64,000 nt of DNA from Kitasatospora sp. NBC_01287 (GTDB taxonomy: Bacteria; Actinomycetota; Actinomycetes; Streptomycetales; Streptomycetaceae). A program made the translations under genes and the position numbers. The notes beneath the pieces are model-generated. The model had not been told where the DNA came from and did not search any database. It saw nothing but the letters and a program-made list of their open reading frames with translations. The stretch is from the NCBI RefSeq assembly GCF_026340565.1, contig NZ_JAPEPB010000001.1, forward strand, positions 2,418,001-2,482,000, given 5' to 3'. Of the stretch, positions 1 to 8,056 are shown piece by piece (the stretch's first letter is position 1; the number at the start of each line of letters is the position of its first letter).

Positions 1-215
1 TGCACCGGCTGCACCCCGTCCCCCGGCGCGAGGACGGGGCACACCTGGTGGGCGAGGTTCGGCGGGCCCTGGCGGGGATGGCGGCCGAGCCGGCCGGGGC
101 CTACTTCTGGATCGCCTGCGACACCGCCACCACCCGGGCACTCACCCAGCTCGTCCGCAAGGAGCTCGGCCGACCGAAGGAGCGGGTGCACGCGCTCGGC
201 TACTGGCGCGCCTGA
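1..215 (+). CDS. Siderophore-interacting protein, C-terminal end (partial)
   Basis: Only the last 70 residues are in the window; the start lies to the left. The visible part runs through a segment with WIACDTATTRALTQLV, then a helix with RKELGRPKERV, and ends in HALGYWRA before TGA. This matches the C-terminus of the SIP/ViuB family (FAD-dependent ferric-siderophore reductases), where a short strand, an alpha-helix and a terminal G-Y-W close the NAD(P)H-binding lobe. Such proteins release iron from siderophores in the cytoplasm. A strong hairpin follows 26 bases after the stop, so the gene is probably not transcribed together with the thiopeptide cluster. The family call rests on a short fragment. 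Confidence 0.72.
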   Translation, partial: HRLHPVPRREDGAHLVGEVRRALAGMAAEPAGAYFWIACDTATTRALTQLVRKELGRPKERVHALGYWRA

Positions 216-241
216 TCCGCCAGGGGCGACCGGCAACAGCA

Positions 242-297
242 CCCACCGGCCAGTGTCGGCGCCGCGTCCGCGTGGTGACAGCGCGGTGGCCGGTGGG
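242..297. terminator. Hairpin terminator, 11-bp perfect stem
   Basis: CCCACCGGCCA at 242-252 is the exact reverse complement of TGGCCGGTGGG at 287-297, with a GC-rich 34-base loop. It lies just after the siderophore-interacting gene and before the thiopeptide precursors. There is no T-tract, as is usual in actinomycetes. Confidence 0.55.
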
Positions 298-362
298 CGC
301 CGACGGCCTGCCATCACCTGGCGGGCAACCTCGCAGAGTGCGGGCCGCCGGGCGATCACCCC

Positions 363-390
363 TTGCCCGTCGGGAGGCCGTCGCTAGGTT
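363..390 (+). promoter_or_regulatory. Candidate sigma-70-like promoter for the thiopeptide operon
   Basis: TTGCCC at 363-368 and TAGGTT at 385-390 are 16 bases apart, close to the TTGAC / TAGRRT pattern of HrdB promoters in Streptomyces. It lies about 130 bases before the first precursor gene, the only sizeable non-coding stretch upstream of the cluster. This is a pattern match only. Confidence 0.3.
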
Positions 391-519
391 GGTCGACAGC
401 TGGCGTGAGTCTGGATCAACTGATCAGCAGCCGGCGTAGATGCGACACAGGCTGTTCCGCGGACAGCTCGGCCGCACCGGGGCCGTCCCCGGCGCGGTCC
501 CCGACCAAGGGAGACCACC

Positions 520-708
520 ATGTCCGACATCACCTCGCACCAGGGCCCCGACCTCATCGACCTGGAGCTCGACCTCAGCGACCTGACGGTCACCGTGCTG
601 CGCGACTCCGCGGCGCTGCCCGAGAACGGCGCCTCCTGGGGTGCGTCCTCGTGTCAGGGCTCGTCCTCGTGCGCGCAGCCGTCGCCGTACCCGGTCACCT
701 CGGCCTGA
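520..708 (+). CDS. lazA: Lactazole-type thiopeptide precursor 1
   Basis: This 62-residue precursor has an acidic leader with the family motif DLTVTVLRDSAALPENGA, then a Ser/Cys-rich core beginning SWGASSCQGSSSC and an 11-residue tail ending PVTSA. GGGAGACC precedes the ATG. From memory, leader and core closely match LazA of the lactazole cluster, whose core starts SWGSCSCQASSSC. The two ring-forming serines of LazA (1 and 12) and the Cys at 13 are kept, so the same ring size is expected. Position 5 is Ser instead of Cys, so one azole may be an oxazole or be missing. The tail is longer than in LazA. It is the first of four tandem precursors ahead of the modification genes. Confidence 0.93.
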   Translation: MSDITSHQGPDLIDLELDLSDLTVTVLRDSAALPENGASWGASSCQGSSSCAQPSPYPVTSA

Positions 709-1255
709 CGCTCGATCAGTCCCGATTCCCGGATCCCACCCGGCTCACGCCCCTTGATCGTTCATCGAACCTCACCGTAAGGGAGGACTCCATGACGCAG
801 CAGCACACCTGGAGCGACCGCCTCGAACTGGCGGACCTGGACCTGGACATGAGCGAGCTGACCGTGACCTCGCTGCGCGACTCCGTCGCACTGCCCGAGA
901 ACGGGGCCTCCTCGGGCGCCTCCTCGTGCCAGGCCTCGTCCTCGTGCGCGCAGCTGTCGGCGCACCCGATCACCACGAACTGACGATAGATCAGTTCCTG
1001 GTGCCCGGATCCCACCCGGCGCACACCCCCTGACCGTTCATCGAACCTCACCGCAAGGGAGGACTCCATGACGCAACAGCACACCTGGAGTGACCGACTC
1101 GAACTGGCGGACCTGGACCTGGACATGAGCGAGCTGACCGTGACCTCGCTGCGCGACTCCGTCGCACTGCCCGAGAACGGTGCCACCACGCAGAACTGCT
1201 CCTGCATGGCCTCGTCCTCGTGCATTCCGCCGACCATGGGGGACCCGCAGCCGCA
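706..1255 (+). repeat. Tandem duplication of a precursor gene and its leader region
   Basis: Two head-to-tail units of about 275 bases each start at the stop codon of the preceding precursor (706 and 981). The best-kept part is 177 bases long: 728-904 and 1004-1180, with about 8 differences. It covers the spacer, the AAGGGAGGACTCC ribosome site and the whole leader-coding part. Identity drops sharply where the core begins (after codons for PEN-G), and returns only over the codons for A-S-S-S-C. So the leader is conserved and the core has diverged. Confidence 0.9.
792..983 (+). CDS. lazA: Lactazole-type thiopeptide precursor 2
   Basis: This precursor has 63 residues. The ATG follows AAGGGAGGACTCC. 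The leader begins MTQQHTWSDRLELADLDLD and ends in TVTSLRDSVALPENGA; its first 39 residues are identical to those of precursor 3. The core begins SSGASSCQASSSC, with Ser1, Ser12 and Cys13 in the LazA positions and Ser in place of the bulky Trp2. The tail ends AHPITTN. Expected product: a macrocycle of lactazole size with one fewer thiazole and a different tail. The gene is one copy of a tandem duplication with precursor 3. Confidence 0.92.
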   Translation: MTQQHTWSDRLELADLDLDMSELTVTSLRDSVALPENGASSGASSCQASSSCAQLSAHPITTN

Positions 1256-1265
1256 GGCCCTGTGA
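1068..1265 (+). CDS. lazA: Lactazole-type thiopeptide precursor 3, Thr at core position 1
   Basis: This precursor has 65 residues, with the same ribosome site and an identical 39-residue leader to precursor 2. The core begins TTQNCSCMASSSC. It keeps Cys5, Cys7, Ser12 and Cys13 of LazA but has Thr, not Ser, at position 1, where LazA supplies one of the two dehydroalanines that form the pyridine. The tail is Pro-rich (IPPTMGD, then PQPQAL). Dehydration of Thr1 would give dehydrobutyrine, so the product could be linear, carry a methyl-substituted ring, or use another residue. The reading frame is intact and the leader unchanged, which argues that the gene is still under selection or was duplicated recently. 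Confidence 0.88.
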   Translation: MTQQHTWSDRLELADLDLDMSELTVTSLRDSVALPENGATTQNCSCMASSSCIPPTMGDPQPQAL

Positions 1266-1369
1266 ACCATCCCCGCCCACGCCGGTCCGCCTCGCGGCGC
1301 TCTGGTGCCGGGTCAGGCACTACCACCCGGCGGACCGGCCCGGGCGGGGCCACTTCGAAGGAGACCATG

Positions 1370-1567
1370 ATGTCCGATCAGCCGACCACCCCGACCGCTC
1401 CCGGCCTCGTGCTCACCGACCTCGACCTCGGCGAGCTCTCGGTCACCGTGCTGCGCGACTCCGTCGCCCTGCCGGAGACCGGCGCCTCGGCCGGTCCCAG
1501 CTCCTCGTCCTGCGGCTCCTCGTCCTGCGTGACGCCGGCTCCGTACCCGCCGCACCGGTCCTTCTGA
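1370..1567 (+). CDS. lazA: Lactazole-type thiopeptide precursor 4, enlarged core
   Basis: This precursor has 65 residues. Two adjacent ATGs occur (1367 and 1370); the second is preferred because AAGGAG then lies 6 bases upstream and the protein starts MSDQ, like precursor 1. The leader ends LSVTVLRDSVALPETGA. The core begins SAGPSSSSCGSSSC, in which the last Ser-Cys pair is at 13-14, not 12-13, so pyridine formation from Ser1 and Ser13 would enlarge the ring by one residue. The tail ends PYPPHRSF. The spacer from precursor 3 (1266-1366) is not similar to the other precursor spacers, so this copy is older or separately derived. Confidence 0.9.
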   Translation: MSDQPTTPTAPGLVLTDLDLGELSVTVLRDSVALPETGASAGPSSSSCGSSSCVTPAPYPPHRSF

Positions 1568-1802
1568 GCCAGGCCCGCCGACCCCGGCACCGACGGCCCG
1601 CCCGACCCCGCCCGGCCCCGTCCGACCCCGTCCGACCCGCCGCCATCGGCGACCGGACGCCGCACCGGGCCGGGCCCGTCCCGGTGCGGGGTGGGGCGGG
1701 GCGGGGCAGCCGGCAGCAGCGCCCGCCCCCGGCCCCGCACGCCCACCGCCCCCGCTCCACTCGCCAGGTCCAGCAGAACCAGGAGAACCGGGAGAACCCG
1801 TC

Positions 1803-4646
1803 ATGCCGCACCCCGCAGGGCCCAGCGCCGCCCCCGGCCGCACCGTGCGGTCCGCGCCGTACGCGCTGGCCCGGGCCACCGCGCTGGCGTATCCGCGGCA
1901 GTGCGCACCGGCCGCCGGGTTCCGGGCGGAGCTGGCCGAGCTGGTGGCCGTGGAGGACCGGGTCGCCACTCTGCTGCCCGAGTTGGGCGATGCCCTCTAC
2001 GCCAGTCGCGGGAGCCATCCGGAGACCTTCCACCGGGAGGTCGTGCTGCCGCTGCGCCGCGCGCTGCACAACGGGCGCGAGGTGCGTCCGGCCCTGCTGG
2101 CCCGGCTCGGCGACCTGCCCGAGCGGGTGCCGCCGCTCGCCGCCTGGCTGGCCCTGCGCGAGCGGCGCACCGCCCTGGCGCAGCGCGCCGCGGCCGCCGC
2201 CGCCCCCGCGCTGGCCGCCGAGCGCGCGGCGCTGTCCGCGCTCTGCCGCGAGCCCGCCCTGGGTCGCGCGCTCGCGCTGACCAGCGCCGACCTGCTGCGG
2301 GCGGTCGAGCGCGCGGCCGCCGGGGCGACGGACCGCAAGGCGCGCAAGGAGGAGCCCACCGTGCTGCGCTACGCGCTGCGGGCCAGCACCAAGACCAGCC
2401 CGCTCTCCTGGTTCACCGCCGTCGGCTGGGGGGCGCTGCCCGACCCGGCCGCCGCTCCCGAGCACGGCTCACGCGCCTGGTCCGAGGCGGACTGGTGCGC
2501 GGGCGACTGGGACGCGGGCGACGGGGACGCGGGCGACGGGGGCGACGGGGGCACGGGCAACGAGGGCACGGCGGCAGCGGACCGGCCCGCGCCCGCGCCC
2601 GCGACCACTCCCGCAACCGCCCCCGCCTCGCTGGTCGGCGCCAACCGCACCCTGGTCAGCGAGTTGACCGCCGCACTGCTGGACCTGCCGCGCCGGCGCG
2701 ACGCCCTGGCGCACCGGATGACCAGCACCGCCCGGATCGACGACGGCCGGGCCAACTACATCCGCGACCGGGCGGTGTTCACCGGCGGCCGGATGCTGGC
2801 CGGGACCGAGGACGAGGTCGCGCTGACCGCCTCCCGTGCGCTGACCCTGGTGGCCCACCACGCCCGGGATGCCGACTCCCTGGCCGAGTTGGCCCGGCGA
2901 CTGACCACCGCGCTCGGCTCGGCCGACGGCGGACCGGCGGTCGACGCCTACCTCGCGCAGCTGGCCGAGGCCGGGCTACTGGTCCCCGCCGAACCGGTCG
3001 ACCCCCAGCACCAGGACCCGCTGACCGCCCTGGCGCAGTGGTTGCGCGGCTGGCCCGAGGACACCGGTCTGGCCGACCGGATCACCGAACTTGCCAGGAC
3101 CACGGCCGAGTTCGCCGACGCCGAGGCTTCCCGGCGGCCCGCTCTGCTGACCGGCCTGACGGCAGGCTGGACCGCCCTGCTCGCCGAGGCCGGACGCCCG
3201 GTGCCGACCGGGGCGCCACTGACCGTGCTCACCGAGGACGTGGTGGCCGGCGAGCCGCTGCGGCTGGACGCCTTCCTGGGGCGGGACGACCATCGGGCAC
3301 TGGGTGAACTGACCGCACTCACCGAACTGTTCGACCTGTCACAGCCGATGCGCCGGGTCGCCCGCGACCTCTTCGTGGCGCGCTACGGCGTCGGCGGCAG
3401 CTGCCCGCATCCCTGGGAGTTCGGCCCCCAACTGGCCGAGGCCTGGGAGGAGGCCGGCCGGCTGGCGGCCACCGGCTTCCGCGCCACCGAAGTGGCAGGC
3501 ACCTCGGGTGAGGACAGGGGCGATGCCCTCTACCAACTCGCCGAGTTGGCGGACTTCTGGTCCGAACTGCGCTCGGCCGCCGCCGCGGCCGAGCACGGCG
3601 GCGAGCTGGTGCTGCCCGTCGACGCGGTGGCCGGGCTGGCCGACCGGCTGCCAGTCTGGATGCGGCAACGCCCCTCCAGCTACGCCTACTTCGTCCAGCG
3701 CGAGCCGGCCGGCGGGCTGCTCTGCGTCAACCATGTCTACGGTGGCTGGGGCCGGTTCACCAGTCGCTTCCTGACCGCGCTGGATCCGGCGGCAGCCGAG
3801 GCGGTGGCCCGGCAGATCCGGCGCGGCCTGGGCGAGGGCGCCCGCGCCGTCCAGATCCGCCCGGTCGGCGGCTTCAACGCCAATCTCCACCCGCTCCTGG
3901 TTCCTGACGAGCTGGGGACCGACCCGCGCCGGGCCACCATCGACGAGGCCGAGGTGGACCTGGTGCACGACGAAGCGAGCGATCAGATCCGGGTGCGATT
4001 GCGCAGCACCGGCGAACTGCTCGACGTGCTCTACAGCGGGTTCCTGGCCCCGATCATGCTGCCGCACCGGCTCGGCCCGTTCCTGAACGACCATCCCGAG
4101 GGCGTGGTCGACTTCCGCGCACTGGCCCCACCCACCCCGCTGGCCGCTCCCGGCGGCCCGGTGCTCCGCACCCCGCGACTGCGCCACCGCCACCTGGTAC
4201 TCCAGCGCGCCCGCTGGCAGTTGGGGCCGGGGAGCGTCCAGGCCCTGCGCGCCGACCTCGCCGCCGAAGCAGCCGAAGCAGCCGAGGCTGGCGGCACAGC
4301 CGAGGCCACCGGAACAGGCGGCGGATCCGGCGCCCGCGTCCCGGTGGCCACCGTCGCGCGCTGGCGCGCCCAACTCGGCCTGCCGGAGCAGCTCTTCCTG
4401 CACCCGGCCCCGGCCGCCCTGGTCGGCCGGCCTACCGAGGACTACCTGAACCGGCTGCGCCAACCCAAGCCGCAGCTGGTCGACCTCGGCAACGCCCTGC
4501 ACCTGCGATCGCTGGCCAAGTGGCTCGCCCGCCACCCGACCGGGGTGGTGCTGGAGGAGGCGCTGCCCGCCCCAGGTGGGTGCGATCGGGCCGGGCGGGC
4601 GGTCGAGTTGGTGGTGGAGACCTACCGCGCCGGACCAGCGTGCTGA
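1803..4646 (+). CDS. lazB: Thiopeptide LanB-type dehydratase, tRNA-dependent glutamylation subunit
   Basis: This 947-residue protein matches the Lant_dehydr_N family: an N-terminal region with RYALRASTKTSPLSWFTAVG and a C-terminal half with FVQREPAGGLLCVNHVYGGW and QIRPVGGFNANLHPLL, typical of glutamylating LanB enzymes of thiopeptide clusters. These use glutamyl-tRNA to esterify Ser/Thr side chains of the precursor; the glutamate is then removed by a separate elimination domain, here in the last enzyme gene. GGGAGAACC precedes the ATG. A Gly/Asp-rich insertion (coding near 2500-2570, repeats of GDAGD type) and Ala/Pro-rich stretches look like disordered loops. It is the first enzyme gene after the precursors, as lazB is in lactazole. 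Confidence 0.93.
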   Translation: MPHPAGPSAAPGRTVRSAPYALARATALAYPRQCAPAAGFRAELAELVAVEDRVATLLPELGDALYASRGSHPETFHREVVLPLRRALHNGREVRPALLARLGDLPERVPPLAAWLALRERRTALAQRAAAAAAPALAAERAALSALCREPALGRALALTSADLLRAVERAAAGATDRKARKEEPTVLRYALRASTKTSPLSWFTAVGWGALPDPAAAPEHGSRAWSEADWCAGDWDAGDGDAGDGGDGGTGNEGTAAADRPAPAPATTPATAPASLVGANRTLVSELTAALLDLPRRRDALAHRMTSTARIDDGRANYIRDRAVFTGGRMLAGTEDEVALTASRALTLVAHHARDADSLAELARRLTTALGSADGGPAVDAYLAQLAEAGLLVPAEPVDPQHQDPLTALAQWLRGWPEDTGLADRITELARTTAEFADAEASRRPALLTGLTAGWTALLAEAGRPVPTGAPLTVLTEDVVAGEPLRLDAFLGRDDHRALGELTALTELFDLSQPMRRVARDLFVARYGVGGSCPHPWEFGPQLAEAWEEAGRLAATGFRATEVAGTSGEDRGDALYQLAELADFWSELRSAAAAAEHGGELVLPVDAVAGLADRLPVWMRQRPSSYAYFVQREPAGGLLCVNHVYGGWGRFTSRFLTALDPAAAEAVARQIRRGLGEGARAVQIRPVGGFNANLHPLLVPDELGTDPRRATIDEAEVDLVHDEASDQIRVRLRSTGELLDVLYSGFLAPIMLPHRLGPFLNDHPEGVVDFRALAPPTPLAAPGGPVLRTPRLRHRHLVLQRARWQLGPGSVQALRADLAAEAAEAAEAGGTAEATGTGGGSGARVPVATVARWRAQLGLPEQLFLHPAPAALVGRPTEDYLNRLRQPKPQLVDLGNALHLRSLAKWLARHPTGVVLEEALPAPGGCDRAGRAVELVVETYRAGPAC

Positions 4647-4766
4647 GCCCTGGGCCACCGACACCGCCGACCCCGCCCCAACCCCAACTCCGAACACGGA
4701 CCACCGCGCACCGGACCACGTGGCCCGTCGGCGTGGCGGCCGACCCGAAACGACCAGGAGGCGACC

Positions 4767-5990
4767 GTGCCTGATTCCGCCGTCGAGGCCCGGGACGAGG
4801 CGGCCGATGCCCGTCACCCGGTGGCCGACGACACCGCCGCCCGCGACGTGGTCGTCTACTACCGCGAGCCCGTGAAGGCCGCGCTGCTGCGCACGGCCGT
4901 ACTGCCGCTCGCCGAGCGGTGGGCGGCCCAGGGCCTGGCCGTCCACGTGGAGCGGCACTGGCTGCACGGCCCGCATCTGCGGCTGCGGCTGGAAGGACCG
5001 CCCGACCAGGTCGTCGCCGCCGCCGGACAGGGCGCCCGGGAGCTGCGCGACCGGCTCGCCGAACACCCCTCGCAGACCGATCTGACGGATCGTCAACTAC
5101 TCGACCAGGCGGTCGAGGCCGGTCGAGCCGAGCTGATCGCGCCGCCCTACGGACCGATCGTGCCCGACAACACGGTCCGGATCGAGCCCGTCGACCGCGG
5201 CCCGCTGCGGTCGCTGATCGGCGCGGACGGGACGGCGCTGCGCGATGACCTGCTCCGACTGGGCCGCCCCGCCCTGCGGGCCGGTGCCGACTTCCTCGGC
5301 GCGCACGGCGACAGCCAGCAGGCCAGGCTCCAACTGGCCGTGACCGCGCTGGCCGCGCACGCCGGCGCCTTCCCGACCGGACTGGCCGGCGGCCACTGGT
5401 CCTTCCTCTCGCACCTGGAGGACTTCCTGCTCCACTCGGACCCCGACGGTCGGCTGCGCGCGGCCTTCGAGGCCCGCTGGGAGCGCGCGGGCGACACGGT
5501 GACCGAGCTGGTCGGCCGCGTCGCCGGCGACAGCAGCAACAGCCGTGGCGGCAACAGCGACGCAGGCGGCACCGGGTGGGAGCAGCCCTGGGCGCACTGG
5601 TCGGCCACCGCCTGGCAGCTCACCGCGGACCGGCTCGCGGCCGGCGCCGATCTGCGGGGCTTCCCCCTGGAGTACCGGGAGCGGGCCGCCGCCACCGGGG
5701 ACGCGGCCGTCCTGGAACGCTGGGACCGCGACCTGCGGACCCGCTACAGCGAGTTCCACCGCCTACTGCGCCGCTCCGACCCCGAGGGGCGAATGTTCAC
5801 CCAGCCCGACTACCTCACCTACCGGGCCTGCACCAACGTCCTCTACCGGCTACTGGCGGTCTGCGACGTCCTTCCGCTCGAACGCTATCTGGCCGCCTAC
5901 CTGCTGGTCCGCGCGGTCCCGGCGCTCACCGGGGTGGACTGGCGCCAGCAGGTGCAGGAGGTCATCGACCTCCAGGAGCGTGCCTCGTGA
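4767..5990 (+). CDS. lazC: Thiopeptide pyridine synthase (SpaB_C / TIGR03891-type)
   Basis: The 407-residue protein starts at GTG after a good AGGAGG at 4755-4760. It shows the thiopeptide-type SpaB_C fold: VVYYREPVKAALLRTAVLPL near the N-terminus, then HVERHWLHGPHLRLRLEG, then a helical middle, and LERYLAAYLLVRAVPAL near the end. Two clusters of proteins share this fold: those that eliminate glutamate and those that perform the formal [4+2] cycloaddition of two dehydroalanines, expelling the leader and forming the pyridine. Its place as a stand-alone gene between the LanB and ThiF-like genes matches LazC, the pyridine synthase; the elimination domain is accounted for in the last gene. The stop overlaps the next GTG (GTGA). 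Confidence 0.85.
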   Translation: MPDSAVEARDEAADARHPVADDTAARDVVVYYREPVKAALLRTAVLPLAERWAAQGLAVHVERHWLHGPHLRLRLEGPPDQVVAAAGQGARELRDRLAEHPSQTDLTDRQLLDQAVEAGRAELIAPPYGPIVPDNTVRIEPVDRGPLRSLIGADGTALRDDLLRLGRPALRAGADFLGAHGDSQQARLQLAVTALAAHAGAFPTGLAGGHWSFLSHLEDFLLHSDPDGRLRAAFEARWERAGDTVTELVGRVAGDSSNSRGGNSDAGGTGWEQPWAHWSATAWQLTADRLAAGADLRGFPLEYRERAAATGDAAVLERWDRDLRTRYSEFHRLLRRSDPEGRMFTQPDYLTYRACTNVLYRLLAVCDVLPLERYLAAYLLVRAVPALTGVDWRQQVQEVIDLQERAS

Positions 5991-8056
5991 CGGCGAACGA
6001 CGCGCCGGACAGGACCCCGAACGACGCGCCGGACGACACGCCGGACGGGACAGGCGGGACAGGCGGGACAGGCGAGACACCGCAGGACACGCCGGACGAC
6101 CCGCTCGACGGGCGGCGGCTGCGCCCCGGGGTCGCCGCGACGCCACTGCGGGACGGCCTGCACCTGCGCGGGCGGCGCACGGCGGTCACCTTCGAGGGCA
6201 GCCGGGCGCTCCCGACGCTCTGGCGAGCGCTGGAACCGGCCCTGCGCACCGGCGACCGTACGACCCTGGCCCGGCAGGCGCCGCCCGGCTCGCCGGCCCG
6301 GGCCGCGGTGCTCAGGGTGCTCGGCCAACTGGAGGCGCACGGGCTGCTGCTGGCCGACTCCCGGCGGGCACCGGCCGGCAGCGGCGAGCAGGCCGCCGCC
6401 CAGTGGCTGGACGCCGTGGCCGAGCACCCCGCCGCTGCCGCGGCGGCGCTGGCGGCCAGCCGTCCGGTGGTCCGCGCGGCCGACCCGGCAGGCCCGCTGG
6501 CCAAGGCCGCCGTCCGCGCCCTGGCCCGGGGCGGGGCGGCGCCCAGGGCCGAGCAGGCGGCTCCCCCGGACGGCCAACTGCTGCTCATCGCCGACGGCCC
6601 GGACGGACGTCCGCTCGCGGTCGCCGCCGGAACCGGCCCGCGCCGGCCTGAGCGGACGGCCGAGCGGACGGCCGAGCAGACACCCGAACAGGCGGCCGAG
6701 GGGGTGGCGGCGGAGGTGACCGGGTTCGTCACCGCCCCCGGCGATCCAGCCCAGGCCCGGGCCGATGCCTCGGCCGTGGCAGCCCGGCTGGGGCTCACCA
6801 GCACCGCCGGTCCCGGCGCCCCGACCGGTCCCGGCGCCCCGACCGCGTCCGGCTCCGCCGCCTTGGCGGCGCTGGTCGCGGGTGCCGCCGCGCACCGGCT
6901 GCTCTGCGCCGTGGCAGGGCTGCCCGACCCCGCCCGCGAGGGTGACGACGAGCGGCTCCCCGCGGAACTGCCCGCCGTACTGGTGGCCGACGCGCGGCCA
7001 CCGCGCGCCGAGTACCACGGCTGGCTCGGCGCGGACCCGACCGGGCGGCGGCGCTCCGCGGCGGCCCCGCGGACGATGGGCGAGGCACTGGGGCGAGTGG
7101 CGGTGCTCGCCGACGAGCGGCTCGGCGTGATCGCGGAAGCGCGCACCGGGCGGCTGCCGCAGCTGCCCGCCGCCCTGATCTCGTGCCCCGTGCCGGGGGC
7201 GATGCTGGTCACGGGTGCGGCCCGGACCGACCTGGCCCGGCTGGAGGCTGCCTGCCGGTCCGCCGAACTGCGCCTCGCGGCAACGGAGTCGACCGCGGAG
7301 CCCGGCGCCTCCTGCACGCGCCTGGCCGTGGGGGCGGACCCCGCGCACGCCCGGGGACGGGCCCTGCGCGCCGCCCTGCTGCACGAAGTGGCCCTGACCG
7401 ACACCCCGGACCCGCGACCGGAGCACGAGCGGCCCACCGGTGACCCGCTCGCACCGACCGCCTGGGCGGACCACCCCCAGGCGCGGCACTGGTGGACCAC
7501 GCTCACCGCGCGGCTGGGTGCTCAAGCGAGCCTCGCCGTGCACCGGTTGGCCCCGGCGGTCCACCTCGCGGTGGTGCGCGACGCCTCGTCCGGCGCGATG
7601 CTGGGCGCCGCCGCAGAAGCGACGGCGGCCGACGCGGCCGCGTTCGCCGCGCTGGCGGCCACCGTGCACCTGCTCGCCGATGGAGCCGAACTGACGGATC
7701 ATCAGGAATGCTGGCCGAGCGGCGCCCCGGCCGCACTGGCAACCGCCGGGGCGCGGCTCGACGGACCGCAGCACGAGGGCTGGACGATCAGCTGGCTGGC
7801 CGCCATCGCAAGCCGCGAGCCCTTGCTGCAGGCGGGACTTGAGCAGCTCACCGGCCTGCGGAGCACGCCCTGGCCCGCCCACTCGCCCGGACCCGTCGCA
7901 CCCGGAGCCGTCGCGGCGGCACTGAGCGTGTGCGGCTTCACCGTGCTGCGCCTCGTCGCCGCAGCACCCCGCCCCCGGCCGGCCGGCCCGACAGCCACGG
8001 CCACGGCCACGGGCACGCCCGCACCCACACCCGCACCGACCCGGGGAGCCCGATGA
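5987..8056 (+). CDS. lazD: Leader-binding cyclodehydratase partner (RRE, Ocin-ThiF-like)
   Basis: This 689-residue protein starts at a GTG that overlaps the previous stop. After a low-complexity N-terminus (D/T/G-rich, residues 1-40) comes a segment with RRLRPGVAATPLRDGLHLRG and TAVTFEGSRALPTLWRALEP, fitting the winged-helix RiPP recognition element. The rest is a poorly conserved Ala-rich ThiF/E1-like fold, including SCPVPGAMLVTGAARTDLAR and RTMGEALGRVAVLADERLGV. Such proteins (TbtF, LazD) bind the leader and hand the core to the YcaO enzyme, stimulating azoline formation. The gene order and the ATGA overlap with the YcaO gene support a two-subunit cyclodehydratase. The C-terminus is a Pro/Thr/Ala tail of no evident function. 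Sequence alone would be weak evidence; context makes the call. Confidence 0.8.
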   Translation: MTANDAPDRTPNDAPDDTPDGTGGTGGTGETPQDTPDDPLDGRRLRPGVAATPLRDGLHLRGRRTAVTFEGSRALPTLWRALEPALRTGDRTTLARQAPPGSPARAAVLRVLGQLEAHGLLLADSRRAPAGSGEQAAAQWLDAVAEHPAAAAAALAASRPVVRAADPAGPLAKAAVRALARGGAAPRAEQAAPPDGQLLLIADGPDGRPLAVAAGTGPRRPERTAERTAEQTPEQAAEGVAAEVTGFVTAPGDPAQARADASAVAARLGLTSTAGPGAPTGPGAPTASGSAALAALVAGAAAHRLLCAVAGLPDPAREGDDERLPAELPAVLVADARPPRAEYHGWLGADPTGRRRSAAAPRTMGEALGRVAVLADERLGVIAEARTGRLPQLPAALISCPVPGAMLVTGAARTDLARLEAACRSAELRLAATESTAEPGASCTRLAVGADPAHARGRALRAALLHEVALTDTPDPRPEHERPTGDPLAPTAWADHPQARHWWTTLTARLGAQASLAVHRLAPAVHLAVVRDASSGAMLGAAAEATAADAAAFAALAATVHLLADGAELTDHQECWPSGAPAALATAGARLDGPQHEGWTISWLAAIASREPLLQAGLEQLTGLRSTPWPAHSPGPVAPGAVAAALSVCGFTVLRLVAAAPRPRPAGPTATATATGTPAPTPAPTRGAR

